From: Curtobacterium flaccumfaciens
GTDB taxonomy: Bacteria; Actinomycetota; Actinomycetes; Actinomycetales; Microbacteriaceae
Direction of reading: 5' to 3'
Length of the DNA stretch: 64,000 bases
Assembly: GCF_013359815.1 (NCBI RefSeq)
Contig: NZ_JABMCF010000039.1
Location: forward strand, 62,001-126,000
Made by a program: the position numbers and the translations under genes
In this document: one piece after another, positions 25,883-33,562 of the stretch
How positions within the stretch are numbered: position 1 is the stretch's first letter
How the letters are laid out: every line of letters starts with the position of its first letter
Notes under the pieces: model-generated
The model's input: only the letters and a program-made list of their open reading frames with translations
Databases searched by the model: none
What the model was told of the DNA's origin: nothing

Positions 25883-26302
25883 TCACGTGGGCTGACCGTC
25901 GGCGACGGCCGCGACGGCTTCGATCTCGACCAGCTGGTCGTCGTAGCCGAGCACCGTGACCCCGAGCAGGGTGCTCGGCACGTCGTGCGTCCCGAAGGCA
26001 TCGCGCACCACCTGCCATGCGGCGACGAGGTCGGCCTGCCGCGAGGACGCCACGAGCACCCGGGTGCTCACGACGTCCTCGATGGAGGCGCCTGCGGCAC
26101 GCAGCACCTCCTGCATCGTCTCGATGCACCGGGCAGCCTGGCCCGCGTAGTCGCCGACCGCCGCCGTGGACCCGTCCGAGGCGAGCGGGCAGGCCCCGGC
26201 GAGGAACACGAGCCGCGTCCCGGCCGGCACGGTGGACGCGTACGCGTACTGCGCCGCGTCGCTCAGGACGTCGGACCGGATGAGACGGACTGCGCTGGCC
26301 AT
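25883..26302 (-). CDS. RidA family protein
   Basis: 139 residues. The RidA/YjgF fold shows in VFLAGACPL, GDYAGQAARCIETMQEVLRAAGAS, the conserved Arg in STRVLVAS and the closing VEIEAVAA. RidA proteins hydrolyse reactive enamine/imine intermediates made by PLP enzymes. I use ATG 26300-26302, since an AGGA site fits it better than the ATG 9 nt upstream. Single gene with convergent and tandem neighbours of unrelated type. Confidence 0.87.
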   Translation of the reverse strand: MASAVRLIRSDVLSDAAQYAYASTVPAGTRLVFLAGACPLASDGSTAAVGDYAGQAARCIETMQEVLRAAGASIEDVVSTRVLVASSRQADLVAAWQVVRDAFGTHDVPSTLLGVTVLGYDDQLVEIEAVAAVADGQPT

Positions 26303-26344
26303 GCCCGTCATCCTGCCAGCAGCGACGTTCGACCTTCGGTGGTG

Positions 26345-27025
26345 TCAGGCGCAGTACTCGTACGGCAACATCGCGACCGACCCCACCCAGATCGCCCCCA
26401 CGGTGGTGCCGTCCGTCCCGAGCTGGAACGTCATGTAGCGCCCGTCGGCCTGCACGCTCCACATCGAGTACGGCCCCTGGTCCTCACCGTAGGTGCCGGT
26501 GTACTGCAGGTCCGGGTACGCGGAGCGCACCTCGGTCAGGGTCGCTCCGATGCCGATCCCGGCGTCGGTCTCGGGCGAGTTCGTCGTCACCGGGTCCGCC
26601 CCCACCCCACCGATGGTCACCCCGGCGACCTTGCCGTCGCGGGGGATGACGATGAGGCCGGGGGCGTCGGACCGCTCCCAGAAGGTCGTCTCCGGGCTGG
26701 CCGGACACGCATCCGTACTCCGGGTGTATGCAGCAGCCAGGTCGTCGATCTCGCCCTGCACCGGACCACCGAGGGCGATCGGTCCGACCTCGTCGGTCGA
26801 GATGGTCCACGTCGCGGGGTCCGACAGGCTGAAGGCCGTGTCCGTCGCGGTCGGGGTCGCAGCCGGGGTCGGAGTGTCGGGGTCAGCAGGCGCCTCCGGG
26901 GTCGCGGTGGCAGTCGCGGTGACGGTCCGGGTCGGCGACGCGGCCGGCGTGCCGGAACAGGCGGTCAGCGCCATCGCTGCGATCAGCCCGAGGGTCACCC
27001 CGGCGGTCCGGGCGGTGCCGTTCAC
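26345..27025 (-). CDS. Lipoprotein of unknown function
   Basis: 226 residues. A signal peptide with lipobox L-T-A-C (Cys near 23) is followed by a Thr/Pro/Ala-rich linker (about 25-65) and a soluble domain with TDACPASPETTFWERSD and several GIGIGATLTEVRSAYPDLQ repeats of beta/alpha type. The latter resemble a module found in other actinobacterial secreted proteins. The GTG start overlaps the stop of the small protein at 27022 (GTGA), so the two are co-translated. Surface-exposed; role unknown. Confidence 0.78.
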   Translation of the reverse strand: MNGTARTAGVTLGLIAAMALTACSGTPAASPTRTVTATATATPEAPADPDTPTPAATPTATDTAFSLSDPATWTISTDEVGPIALGGPVQGEIDDLAAAYTRSTDACPASPETTFWERSDAPGLIVIPRDGKVAGVTIGGVGADPVTTNSPETDAGIGIGATLTEVRSAYPDLQYTGTYGEDQGPYSMWSVQADGRYMTFQLGTDGTTVGAIWVGSVAMLPYEYCA

Positions 27026-27216
27026 GCGGCCCCCGCCGCACTGCGCCGCTGCCGGTCAGGCGGGAGCTGGGGGCCGGGTTGCTGCACGGTCCTCCAGCTG
27101 CCGATCCGCGGGTCGAGCCGGACGGCGTCCCCGCATTCGTCGCAGTGCGCCGCTCCCGCCTCGCCGAGCAGGATCTTCGCGCCGTCGTGGACGAACGGGT
27201 TCGGGTTGCCGGGCAT
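27022..27216 (-). CDS. Small CxxC protein
   Basis: 64 residues. ATG start at 27214-27216 with a strong GGAGGG site. The single HCDECGD motif could hold half a metal site or be redox-active; there is no second Cys pair, so this is not a full zinc ribbon. The C-terminus is Pro/Gln/Arg-rich. Translationally coupled to the lipoprotein gene downstream. Function unknown. Confidence 0.65.
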   Translation of the reverse strand: MPGNPNPFVHDGAKILLGEAGAAHCDECGDAVRLDPRIGSWRTVQQPGPQLPPDRQRRSAAGAA

Positions 27217-27250
27217 CGTCTGTTTCCCTCCGTCGGCGGATGTCGAACGG

Positions 27251-27270
27251 TCCCCGCCCGCGGGCGGGGA
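27251..27270. repeat. 20-nt GC palindrome
   Basis: TCCCCGCCCGCGGGCGGGGA is a perfect palindrome in the 207-nt gap between two minus-strand genes. It may act as terminator for the Dabb gene. Confidence 0.4.
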
Positions 27271-27423
27271 CCCGGCCGGCGCGGGCTCCGGAGAGCCGCA
27301 GCGCCGGCCGATGACCCCCGCGCCGTTGCGATGGCCGATCCACCGTACGCCGAGCCTCCACGAGGAACGGAACCCCTCGTCCGCCATCGCAACCAGAGCG
27401 TTACACAGCTTCCGGCGCAGCGA

Positions 27424-27723
27424 TCAGGCGGCGTCCTCGACGTCGAACACGACGACCCGCGCACTCGCCGCACCGATGAACTCGGCCACCGGCCGGTGCT
27501 CCGGGTGCGGCAGGTACCCGGCGAGCGCGGCACGATCGCGGAACCGGACGACGAGCATCCAGTGGAACCCGCCCTCCAGCCCCTCGGTGCTCACGCTCGT
27601 GCCGGCCTGCACCGACTCGACTCCCTCGATCCGTGGCAGGTGCTCGCGCGACAGGGCCGTGGCCTCGGACGACCGGTCCTCCCCGTCCCACTCGACCAGC
27701 ACGGTGTGCGTCACTCCGGACAC
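27424..27723 (-). CDS. Dabb (stress-responsive A/B barrel) protein
   Basis: 99 residues, one ferredoxin-like Dabb domain: HTVLVEWDG at the first strand, FHWMLVVRFRDRAALAGYLPHPEHRPVAEF with the conserved His/Tyr positions, and a last strand ARVVVFDVE. Members range from stress proteins to cyclases; the active role here is unknown. GTG start with a GGAAGGGG site. It follows an SDR gene by 57 nt on the same strand, likely the same transcript. Confidence 0.8.
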   Translation of the reverse strand: MSGVTHTVLVEWDGEDRSSEATALSREHLPRIEGVESVQAGTSVSTEGLEGGFHWMLVVRFRDRAALAGYLPHPEHRPVAEFIGAASARVVVFDVEDAA

Positions 27724-27780
27724 GTGGTCCCCTTCCTCGAACGCAAGAACGCGAAAACGCCAAAAGCCCAGAACGACAGA

Positions 27781-28668
27781 TCAGAACGCCGGCGTCCCGC
27801 CCGCGATCGTGATCGTCGACCCGGACTGGTAGCTCGACTCCGGGCTGACCAGGTGCACGTAGGCGGCACCGAGCTCGGCAGGCTGACCGGGACGGCCGAA
27901 CGGCGAGCTCTCACCGAAGTGCGACACCGTCTCGGCGTCGTCGGAACCCGGCTGCAGCGGCGTCCACACCGGCCCCGGCGCAACGGAGTTCACACGGATG
28001 CCCTTCGGGGCGAGCTGCTGCGCGACGGCCTCGGTGAAGAGCTTGATCGCGCCCTTCGACACGGCGTAGTCGATCTTGTCCGGCGAGGGCGTGGACGCCT
28101 GGATCGAGCCGGTCGTCACGATGGTCGACCCGGGCTCGAGGTGCGGCACCGCAGCCTTGGTCAGCCAGAACAGCGAGTAGATGTTGGTCTTGAAGGTGGA
28201 GTCGAACATCGAGGTGTCGAGCGTGAGGATGTCCTCGTTGCTCTCCATGCGCCCCGCGACCATGACCAGGGTGTCGAGGCCGCCGAACTCGTCGACGCCC
28301 TTCTGCACCAGGTCGGTGCAGTACTGCTCGTCGGAGATGTCCCCGGGGAACAGCACGGCGCGACGGCCCTCGGACTCGAGCAGGTCGCGGACCTGTTCCG
28401 CGTCCTCCTGCTCGTCCGGCAGGTACGAGAGCACCAGGTCCGCACCTTCGCGCGACAGTGCGATGGCCGCGGCACGGCCGATGCCGGAGTCGGCACCGGT
28501 GACGATGCCGCGGTACCCCTTCAGCCGTCCGAGACCGACGTAGCTCTCCTCGCCGTGGTCGGGCTTCGGGTCCATCTTCCACGCGGCACCCGGCAGCGAC
28601 TGCTCCTGCTTCGGGTACGGCGGTGCCGGGTAGAGGGTGTTCGGATCGCGCTTCTCGTACTGGCTCAT
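27781..28668 (-). CDS. SDR family oxidoreductase (YghA/GsiB-linked stress type)
   Basis: 295 residues. It has the about 45-residue N-terminal extension typical of this subgroup (PNTLYPAPPYPKQEQSLPG, MDPKPDHGE), then TGADSGIGRA and the Tyr-Lys pair in IDYAVSKGAIKLF. Related YghA-like enzymes are often linked to general stress response and reduce aldehydes with NAD(P)H. Followed by the Dabb gene. A family palindrome sits behind its start region at 28763-28810, facing the next gene. Confidence 0.88.
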   Translation of the reverse strand: MSQYEKRDPNTLYPAPPYPKQEQSLPGAAWKMDPKPDHGEESYVGLGRLKGYRGIVTGADSGIGRAAAIALSREGADLVLSYLPDEQEDAEQVRDLLESEGRRAVLFPGDISDEQYCTDLVQKGVDEFGGLDTLVMVAGRMESNEDILTLDTSMFDSTFKTNIYSLFWLTKAAVPHLEPGSTIVTTGSIQASTPSPDKIDYAVSKGAIKLFTEAVAQQLAPKGIRVNSVAPGPVWTPLQPGSDDAETVSHFGESSPFGRPGQPAELGAAYVHLVSPESSYQSGSTITIAGGTPAF

Positions 28669-28762
28669 GGCCCCACTGTCGTCGCAGCGCCCGCACGGGC
28701 GCTCAGCTGGAGCTGGTGGGCAACGACGCCGGGCAGGCGAGCAACGCCCTGGAGACGGGTGG

Positions 28763-28810
28763 GACGGACTGGAGGCGCGGTGCCAGCTGACACCGCGCCT
28801 CCAGTCCGTC
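28763..28810 (-). terminator. Terminator of the trypsin-like protease gene
   Basis: Arms 28763-28782 and 28791-28810 pair perfectly (20 bp, 8-nt loop). It starts 8 nt after the protease stop. Family member; the base before GGAGG is T here and its partner A, preserving the pair. Confidence 0.75.
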
Positions 28811-28817
28811 AGGTGGT

Positions 28818-29549
28818 TCAGACGCCGGCCGTGGTCCGGATCCAGGACGAGGCCTGCGACAGCAGGGCGTAGTTCGAGCCGGCCTTGGTGTTCGCGCCCG
28901 GGTCGGCGCTGTCGCCGGTGGAGCAGACGGCGACGACCTTGCCGTTGACGAGCAGCGGGCCGCCCGAGTCGCCGTGGTTCGAGGCACCGGTCACGCCGGT
29001 GAGGTGCTGGGCGCGACCGCTGAAGGCGTCGGTGCTCGCGCCGGTGAGCGAGACCGTGGCCTGGTACAGGCCGTCGGACTGGGTCGCGTTCGCACGCAGG
29101 CCGTAGCCCTGGATGGTGCCGGTGCCGCTCGACTTGGCCGTCGCGGTGAGGTCGAGGGGTGCGTAGGTGGACAGCGAGTAGGCGGTCCGCAGGTGCACGA
29201 GCGCGATGTCACCCGCCGGCGAGGCGCTGACACGGTCGACGGCGACGGCCGTGCCGCGGTTGACGGTGGAGTTCGAGTGGTAGACGTTCATCGCACCGAT
29301 GCCGTCGATGCAGTGCCGGGCGGTGAGGATCCACGAGGCGTTGAGCTGCTCGCCGGTGCAGTTGCTGACGTAGCCCGAGGGGATGCTCCCGCCGGAGGCT
29401 TCGAGCTGCACCGCCCACGAGGTGGTGGGGGCCTTCTCGCCGCCGACGACCTTCGTGCTGACGGGCAGCGCGGAGGCGGGCGAAGCGGCGAACACGCCGG
29501 CGGTGATGACGGCGACCGCGGCGAACGCGGCGGCGATGGACTTCTTCAT
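28818..29549 (-). CDS. Secreted trypsin-like serine protease (S1)
   Basis: 243 residues. A signal peptide ends at ASPASA near residue 27, then VVGG marks a possible activation site after a very short propeptide. The catalytic triad is His79 (TARHC), Asp114 (GDIAL) and Ser195 (HGDSGGP); Cys64 and Cys80 can pair. ATG start with GAGGAG site, chosen over an upstream ATG because the signal peptide begins here. Probably a single-gene secreted protease acting on host or environmental protein. Confidence 0.92.
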   Translation of the reverse strand: MKKSIAAAFAAVAVITAGVFAASPASALPVSTKVVGGEKAPTTSWAVQLEASGGSIPSGYVSNCTGEQLNASWILTARHCIDGIGAMNVYHSNSTVNRGTAVAVDRVSASPAGDIALVHLRTAYSLSTYAPLDLTATAKSSGTGTIQGYGLRANATQSDGLYQATVSLTGASTDAFSGRAQHLTGVTGASNHGDSGGPLLVNGKVVAVCSTGDSADPGANTKAGSNYALLSQASSWIRTTAGV

Positions 29550-29578
29550 GACGACTCCTCTGTCGGTGAAGCACCTGC

Positions 29579-29597
29579 CAGTTGCTCTGTGCAACTG
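29579..29597. promoter_or_regulatory. Inverted repeat upstream of the protease gene
   Basis: CAGTTGC (29579-29585) and GCAACTG (29591-29597) form a perfect 7-bp inverted repeat with a 5-nt spacer, 29 nt before the protease start. It could be an operator or a 5' hairpin. Confidence 0.35.
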
Positions 29598-29747
29598 ATG
29601 CGTCATCCTGACCCTTCTTCAGGGGTCGCACCAGTCCGCACTTCGACGGACGCGGCTCCCGGAAGGGCCGTCGCGGGCTTGCTGACGGTCGTCCGCTACG
29701 CGAACTGGCTGAGCCGTGCGCCATCGGTCTGGACGTAGCGTCGAAGC

Positions 29748-30461
29748 ATGACGACCAGTGACGCGATCAACCTGCCGGATCGGTTGGTGCCGGCTCTGGA
29801 CACTGACCTCGAGGTGCTCGACGCCATGGACCGGGTCATCGCGGCGTGCGTGGAGGGGACCTCGGCGACGGAGGCGGGGGTCGTGCTGGCGGACCGGTCC
29901 GGCGCGTTGCAGGTCGTCGCCTCGACGAGCGAGCGCAGCAGCGAGGCCGAGGAAGCGCAGCTCGGGACGAACGAGGGCTCGTGTCTCGACTGCTACCGGA
30001 CCGGGAAGACGATCGACGTGCCCGACGTGTCGACGCACGAGTCGGAGTGGCCGGCGTTCTCGGCGACGATGCGTGACCGCGGGCTGCACGGCACGTTCGC
30101 CGAGCCGATCCGTCTGCGGGACCGGACCATCGGTTCGCTGTGCGTCTTCGCCGACCACACCCGCGGGCACAGTGACCAGGACGTCGTGCTGATGCAGCTG
30201 CTCGCCGACGCGGCTTCAGCTGCCCTCGTGCGACAGCGCGACCGCGGGGTGTCGACCACGATCGAGGAACAGGTCGAGGACGCGCTCGAGGCCCGGGAAC
30301 TCCTCGAACAGGCCAAGGGCGCACTCGCGTACCGACGGGGCATCCGCATGGACGAGGCGTTCCAGATCCTGCGGCGTGCTGCTGCCGGTGCGGGCCGCGG
30401 GATCCGGGCCATGGCGGAGGACGTCGTGCACCGGGGCGCCGACCTCGGCAGCACCGGCTAG
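29748..30461 (+). CDS. GAF-ANTAR antitermination-type regulator
   Basis: 237 residues. A GAF sensor domain (about 20-170, VVASTSERSSEAEEAQL) is followed by a helical linker and a C-terminal ANTAR RNA-binding domain (about 175-230, ARELLEQAKGALAYRRGIRMDEAFQILRRAA). ANTAR proteins bind paired hexaloop hairpins in mRNA leaders and prevent premature termination. Cys residues in GSCLDCYRTG are notable in the GAF. Convergent with the lipid-kinase gene (4-nt overlap). A paralogue lies at 32792. Confidence 0.9.
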   Translation: MTTSDAINLPDRLVPALDTDLEVLDAMDRVIAACVEGTSATEAGVVLADRSGALQVVASTSERSSEAEEAQLGTNEGSCLDCYRTGKTIDVPDVSTHESEWPAFSATMRDRGLHGTFAEPIRLRDRTIGSLCVFADHTRGHSDQDVVLMQLLADAASAALVRQRDRGVSTTIEEQVEDALEARELLEQAKGALAYRRGIRMDEAFQILRRAAAGAGRGIRAMAEDVVHRGADLGSTG

Positions 30462-31462
30462 GCCCGTCGGGTCCGCGGCCCGTCCGGCTCCGTCCGCAGC
30501 ACCAGGCCGTGGTGGTCGGTGGTGAGCGTCACCGCGACCACCTCGCCGAACGCGTCGCCGTCGAGCTGCACACGCTCCGGGGTGTCGACGGTCAACCGCA
30601 GCGTCCGTGCCCGGGTGTACCGGAGCGCACGCGAGGTCGGCAGCACCCGCGCCAGGAGTCGCCCGAACCGGGTGCGCGCGAAGAAGCGGTTGAGCGTCAG
30701 GGCGTACCCGACCTTGGTCCAGCCGAACCACCCGGCCGGCCGGAACGCCACGGCGTCGAGGATGCCGTCGTCCGGTCGCGCCGCGGGGAGCAGCAGGATG
30801 CCCGCGGTCAGGGTGCCGCAGTTCCCGACGATGATCGTGTGGGCGCTCATGCTGCGGAGCGGGCCGTCGTCGATCCCGTAGTGCACGGGGATCTGCCGGT
30901 TGCCGATCACGGACCGGGCGATCGGATCCGAGTAGGCCACCCACCCCAACCGCTTCTTCACCCACGCATTCGTGTCCGCGGCCATGCTCGCATCGAGCCC
31001 GATGCCGGTCATCACCAGGAACGCGTGCGACGTCGTGGTGCCCGCCGGGTCGGTCAAGTCGGCCAGCCCGACGTCGATCGGGCGGTCCGTCCCGCTGAAG
31101 CCCGCTCGGACGGACCGCACCAGGTCGCCGAGGGGCAGACCGAGGTTCCGCGCGAACAGGTTGCCGGTGCCGCTGGGGAGGAGCGCCACCGGGATCCCGG
31201 TGCCGCGGAGTTCCGCGGCGACGACCCGGAGCGTGCCGTCACCACCGGCGACGAGGACGACGCTCGGGTGAGCGTCGCGCGCGGCCCGGGCAGCCGCCCG
31301 TCCGTCGTCGTCAGCGCTCGTCTCGAACCAGAGCGACTCGGCCCATCCGTACGCGCGCTCCTCGGCGCCGAGCACCGCTCGGAGGCGGGCCTGGTCGATC
31401 TTGGTCGGGTTCACGACCACCGCTGCTCGGAGCTGCTGGGGTTCGTTCGGGAGGTTCGGCAC
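30458..31462 (-). CDS. Diacylglycerol/sphingosine kinase-like protein
   Basis: 334 residues. GGDGT at 73-77, preceded by VVLVA and followed by LPSGTGNLFARNLGLP, is the nucleotide site of the DAGK catalytic domain. The C-terminal beta domain includes QLDGDAFGEV. The enzyme phosphorylates a lipid alcohol at the membrane; the lipid is not known. GTG start 11 nt after the desaturase stop, so both are in one lipid-modifying operon. Confidence 0.9.
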   Translation of the reverse strand: MPNLPNEPQQLRAAVVVNPTKIDQARLRAVLGAEERAYGWAESLWFETSADDDGRAAARAARDAHPSVVLVAGGDGTLRVVAAELRGTGIPVALLPSGTGNLFARNLGLPLGDLVRSVRAGFSGTDRPIDVGLADLTDPAGTTTSHAFLVMTGIGLDASMAADTNAWVKKRLGWVAYSDPIARSVIGNRQIPVHYGIDDGPLRSMSAHTIIVGNCGTLTAGILLLPAARPDDGILDAVAFRPAGWFGWTKVGYALTLNRFFARTRFGRLLARVLPTSRALRYTRARTLRLTVDTPERVQLDGDAFGEVVAVTLTTDHHGLVLRTEPDGPRTRRA

Positions 31463-31473
31463 GGGGGTGGTGG

Positions 31474-32625
31474 TCAGTGGATCCTGAGCTCGGACACCAT
31501 CGGGCAGACGAAGGGGTCGCGGGCGCCGAGGCCGACGCGGTTGAGGTACCGGACGACGATCCCGTAGGAACGCAGCAACGTGGTCTCGGTGTACGGCACG
31601 TCGAGGGTGTCGCAGTGGTCACGGACGAGCAGGCGAGCCTGCTTCAGCGCCGGACGCGGCATCGACGGGAACAGGTGGTGCTCGACCTGGTAGTTCAGCC
31701 CACCCATCAGGAACGACACCCACCAGCCGCCACGGATGTTGCGCGACGTGCGCACCTGGCGGGAGAAGAAGTCGACCTTCGCATCGTGCGCGATCGTCGG
31801 CATGCCCTTGTGGTTCGGGGCGAACGACGCACCCATCATCACGCCGAACACGGCCAGCTGCACCCCGAGGAACGCACACGCCATCCCGAACGGCAGGAAC
31901 CAGAACACCACCGTCAGGTAGATCGCAAAACGGGCAACGAGCAGGACGCCCTCGAGGACCCGCCCCCGGACGTCACTGCGCCCACCCGTCCCGCGGAGCA
32001 CCGACATGACGGCAGCCCGGTGCAGGTTGATGCCCTCGAGCGTGAGCAACGGGAAGAACAGCCAGCCCTGGTACTGCACGAACACCCGGAGCGGCCCGTT
32101 CTTGACGGCGGCGGCGTCCTCCGGCAGGAACCGGATCACGTCCGGCGCGATGTCCGGGTCCTTGCCGACGGTGTTCGGGTTGCCGTGGTGACGCGTGTGC
32201 TTGTTCATCCACCACGAGTAGCTGAGGCCCACCAGGAACGTCCCGACCCAGCGGCCAGCACGGTCGTTCCACTTCTGGGACGCGAACACCTGACGGTGCG
32301 CGGCCTCGTGCGACAGGAACGCGAACTGCGTGAACAGCACACCCAGCGCACCGGCCACGATCAGCTGGAACCACGAGTCACCCAGGAACGCGAACGCGAC
32401 CCAGCAGGCGGCCGTCGCCACGACGAGGGCGGAGAACAGCGCCCAGTAGAACCCCCGACGGCGCTCGAGCAGCCCCGCTTCCTTCACCTGCGCCAGCAGT
32501 GCGGAGTACGACGAGGTGCCGCCGGTCCGCGGCCCGGCCGGGGAGCCGGTCTTCCGGTAGCCGCCGGTGAGGGGTTTCGAGCTGGTCTCCCGCTGCGGGC
32601 TGGTACCGGCGTGCTGCGTCGTCAT
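31474..32625 (-). CDS. Membrane fatty acid desaturase
   Basis: 383 residues. Three histidine boxes bind the di-iron centre: HEAAH (106-110), HTRHH (143-147) and QVEHH (313-317). Four to six membrane helices lie between them. The Gln in the third box is typical of front-end or omega acyl desaturases rather than delta-9 enzymes; position specificity cannot be told. First gene of an operon with the lipid kinase. Likely to adjust membrane fluidity, for example in the cold, consistent with an ice-binding protein elsewhere in the window. Confidence 0.92.
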   Translation of the reverse strand: MTTQHAGTSPQRETSSKPLTGGYRKTGSPAGPRTGGTSSYSALLAQVKEAGLLERRRGFYWALFSALVVATAACWVAFAFLGDSWFQLIVAGALGVLFTQFAFLSHEAAHRQVFASQKWNDRAGRWVGTFLVGLSYSWWMNKHTRHHGNPNTVGKDPDIAPDVIRFLPEDAAAVKNGPLRVFVQYQGWLFFPLLTLEGINLHRAAVMSVLRGTGGRSDVRGRVLEGVLLVARFAIYLTVVFWFLPFGMACAFLGVQLAVFGVMMGASFAPNHKGMPTIAHDAKVDFFSRQVRTSRNIRGGWWVSFLMGGLNYQVEHHLFPSMPRPALKQARLLVRDHCDTLDVPYTETTLLRSYGIVVRYLNRVGLGARDPFVCPMVSELRIH

Positions 32626-32791
32626 GGGTTCCCTGGTCGTCGACGGAATGGAGGAACGTTCCGGCGGCCGGGGTCTGGGGCAGCTGCTCCAACGCTAGAG
32701 CCGCCGCGCTCCCGGGTGCAAGCCACAGGTCCGCGTGTCCGCTGCTCGACTACGGTTGTCCCGCCTGCTCGACGGAAGGACCGTTCCCCAC

Positions 32792-33529
32792 ATGACCGAG
32801 GTACGCGAAGCACGACTGGTCGAGACGTTCGTGACCCTCACCGACAGCCTGGTGGCGGACTACGACGTGGTCGACGTCCTGCAGACGCTGGTCGATCGGG
32901 CCGTCGAGCTGTTCGACGCCGCCGCGGGTGCCATCCACCTGCTCGACAAGCAGGACGAGCTGCGGGTCGTCGCCTCGACGAGCGAGCGCAGCAGCTTCAT
33001 CGGTCTGCTCCAGCTCAACGCCGGCGAGGGGCCCTGCATCACTGCCGTGACCACCGGCCGGTTGGTGACGTCGGAGAACGCCGACGACCTGCGGCAGCAC
33101 TGGCCGCGGTTCGCCGAGGCCTCGCGGGCGCGCGGGTACGCGGGGGTCCACGCCATCCCGCTCCGGCTGCGGGACACCACCGTCGGGTCGCTGAACCTGT
33201 TCCGCGAGACCGAGGGGGCGCTGAACGGAGCCGATGCCCGAGCCGCGCAGGCCCTCGCCGACGTCGCGACCATCAGCCTGTTGCAGCAACGGACCCTCGA
33301 GCACGCGACCCTCACCGCGGAGCAGCTCCAGCGAGCGCTCGACAGCCGGGTCGCCATCGAGCAGGCCAAGGGGTACCTCGCACGTGCGGCCGGGGTCGAC
33401 GTCGAGCAGGCGTTCGGCATGATCCGTCGCTACGCCCGCGCCCACCAGCGCTCGCTGAGCCAGGTCGCCGCCGCCGTGGCGCGCGACGACGTCCCGCTCG
33501 CCGACCTGATCGGGGCCGGAGCGTCCTGA
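32792..33529 (+). CDS. GAF-ANTAR antitermination-type regulator, second copy
   Basis: 245 residues from ATG 32792 with a GGAAGGA site. GAF domain (about 15-165, LRVVASTSERSSFIGLLQLN) and C-terminal ANTAR domain (AIEQAKGYLARAAGVDVEQAFGMIRRYAR). It shares the VVASTSERSS stretch with the paralogue at 29748, so the two probably arose by duplication around the desaturase/kinase pair. Divergent from the desaturase gene. The stop lies inside a terminator hairpin. Confidence 0.9.
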   Translation: MTEVREARLVETFVTLTDSLVADYDVVDVLQTLVDRAVELFDAAAGAIHLLDKQDELRVVASTSERSSFIGLLQLNAGEGPCITAVTTGRLVTSENADDLRQHWPRFAEASRARGYAGVHAIPLRLRDTTVGSLNLFRETEGALNGADARAAQALADVATISLLQQRTLEHATLTAEQLQRALDSRVAIEQAKGYLARAAGVDVEQAFGMIRRYARAHQRSLSQVAAAVARDDVPLADLIGAGAS

Positions 33530-33551
33530 GGGTTCGCTCGGGACGCTCCGG
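33516..33551 (+). terminator. Hairpin overlapping the ANTAR stop codon
   Basis: CCGGAGCGTCC (33516-33526) pairs with GGACGCTCCGG (33541-33551). The TGA stop opens the 14-nt loop. Also faces the 3' end of the convergent hydrolase gene. Confidence 0.6.
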
Positions 33552-33562
33552 ACCGCGCACGA

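Noticed and set aside
27022-27216. Zinc-ribbon protein
   Set aside because: Only one CxxC motif; a second ligand pair is missing.
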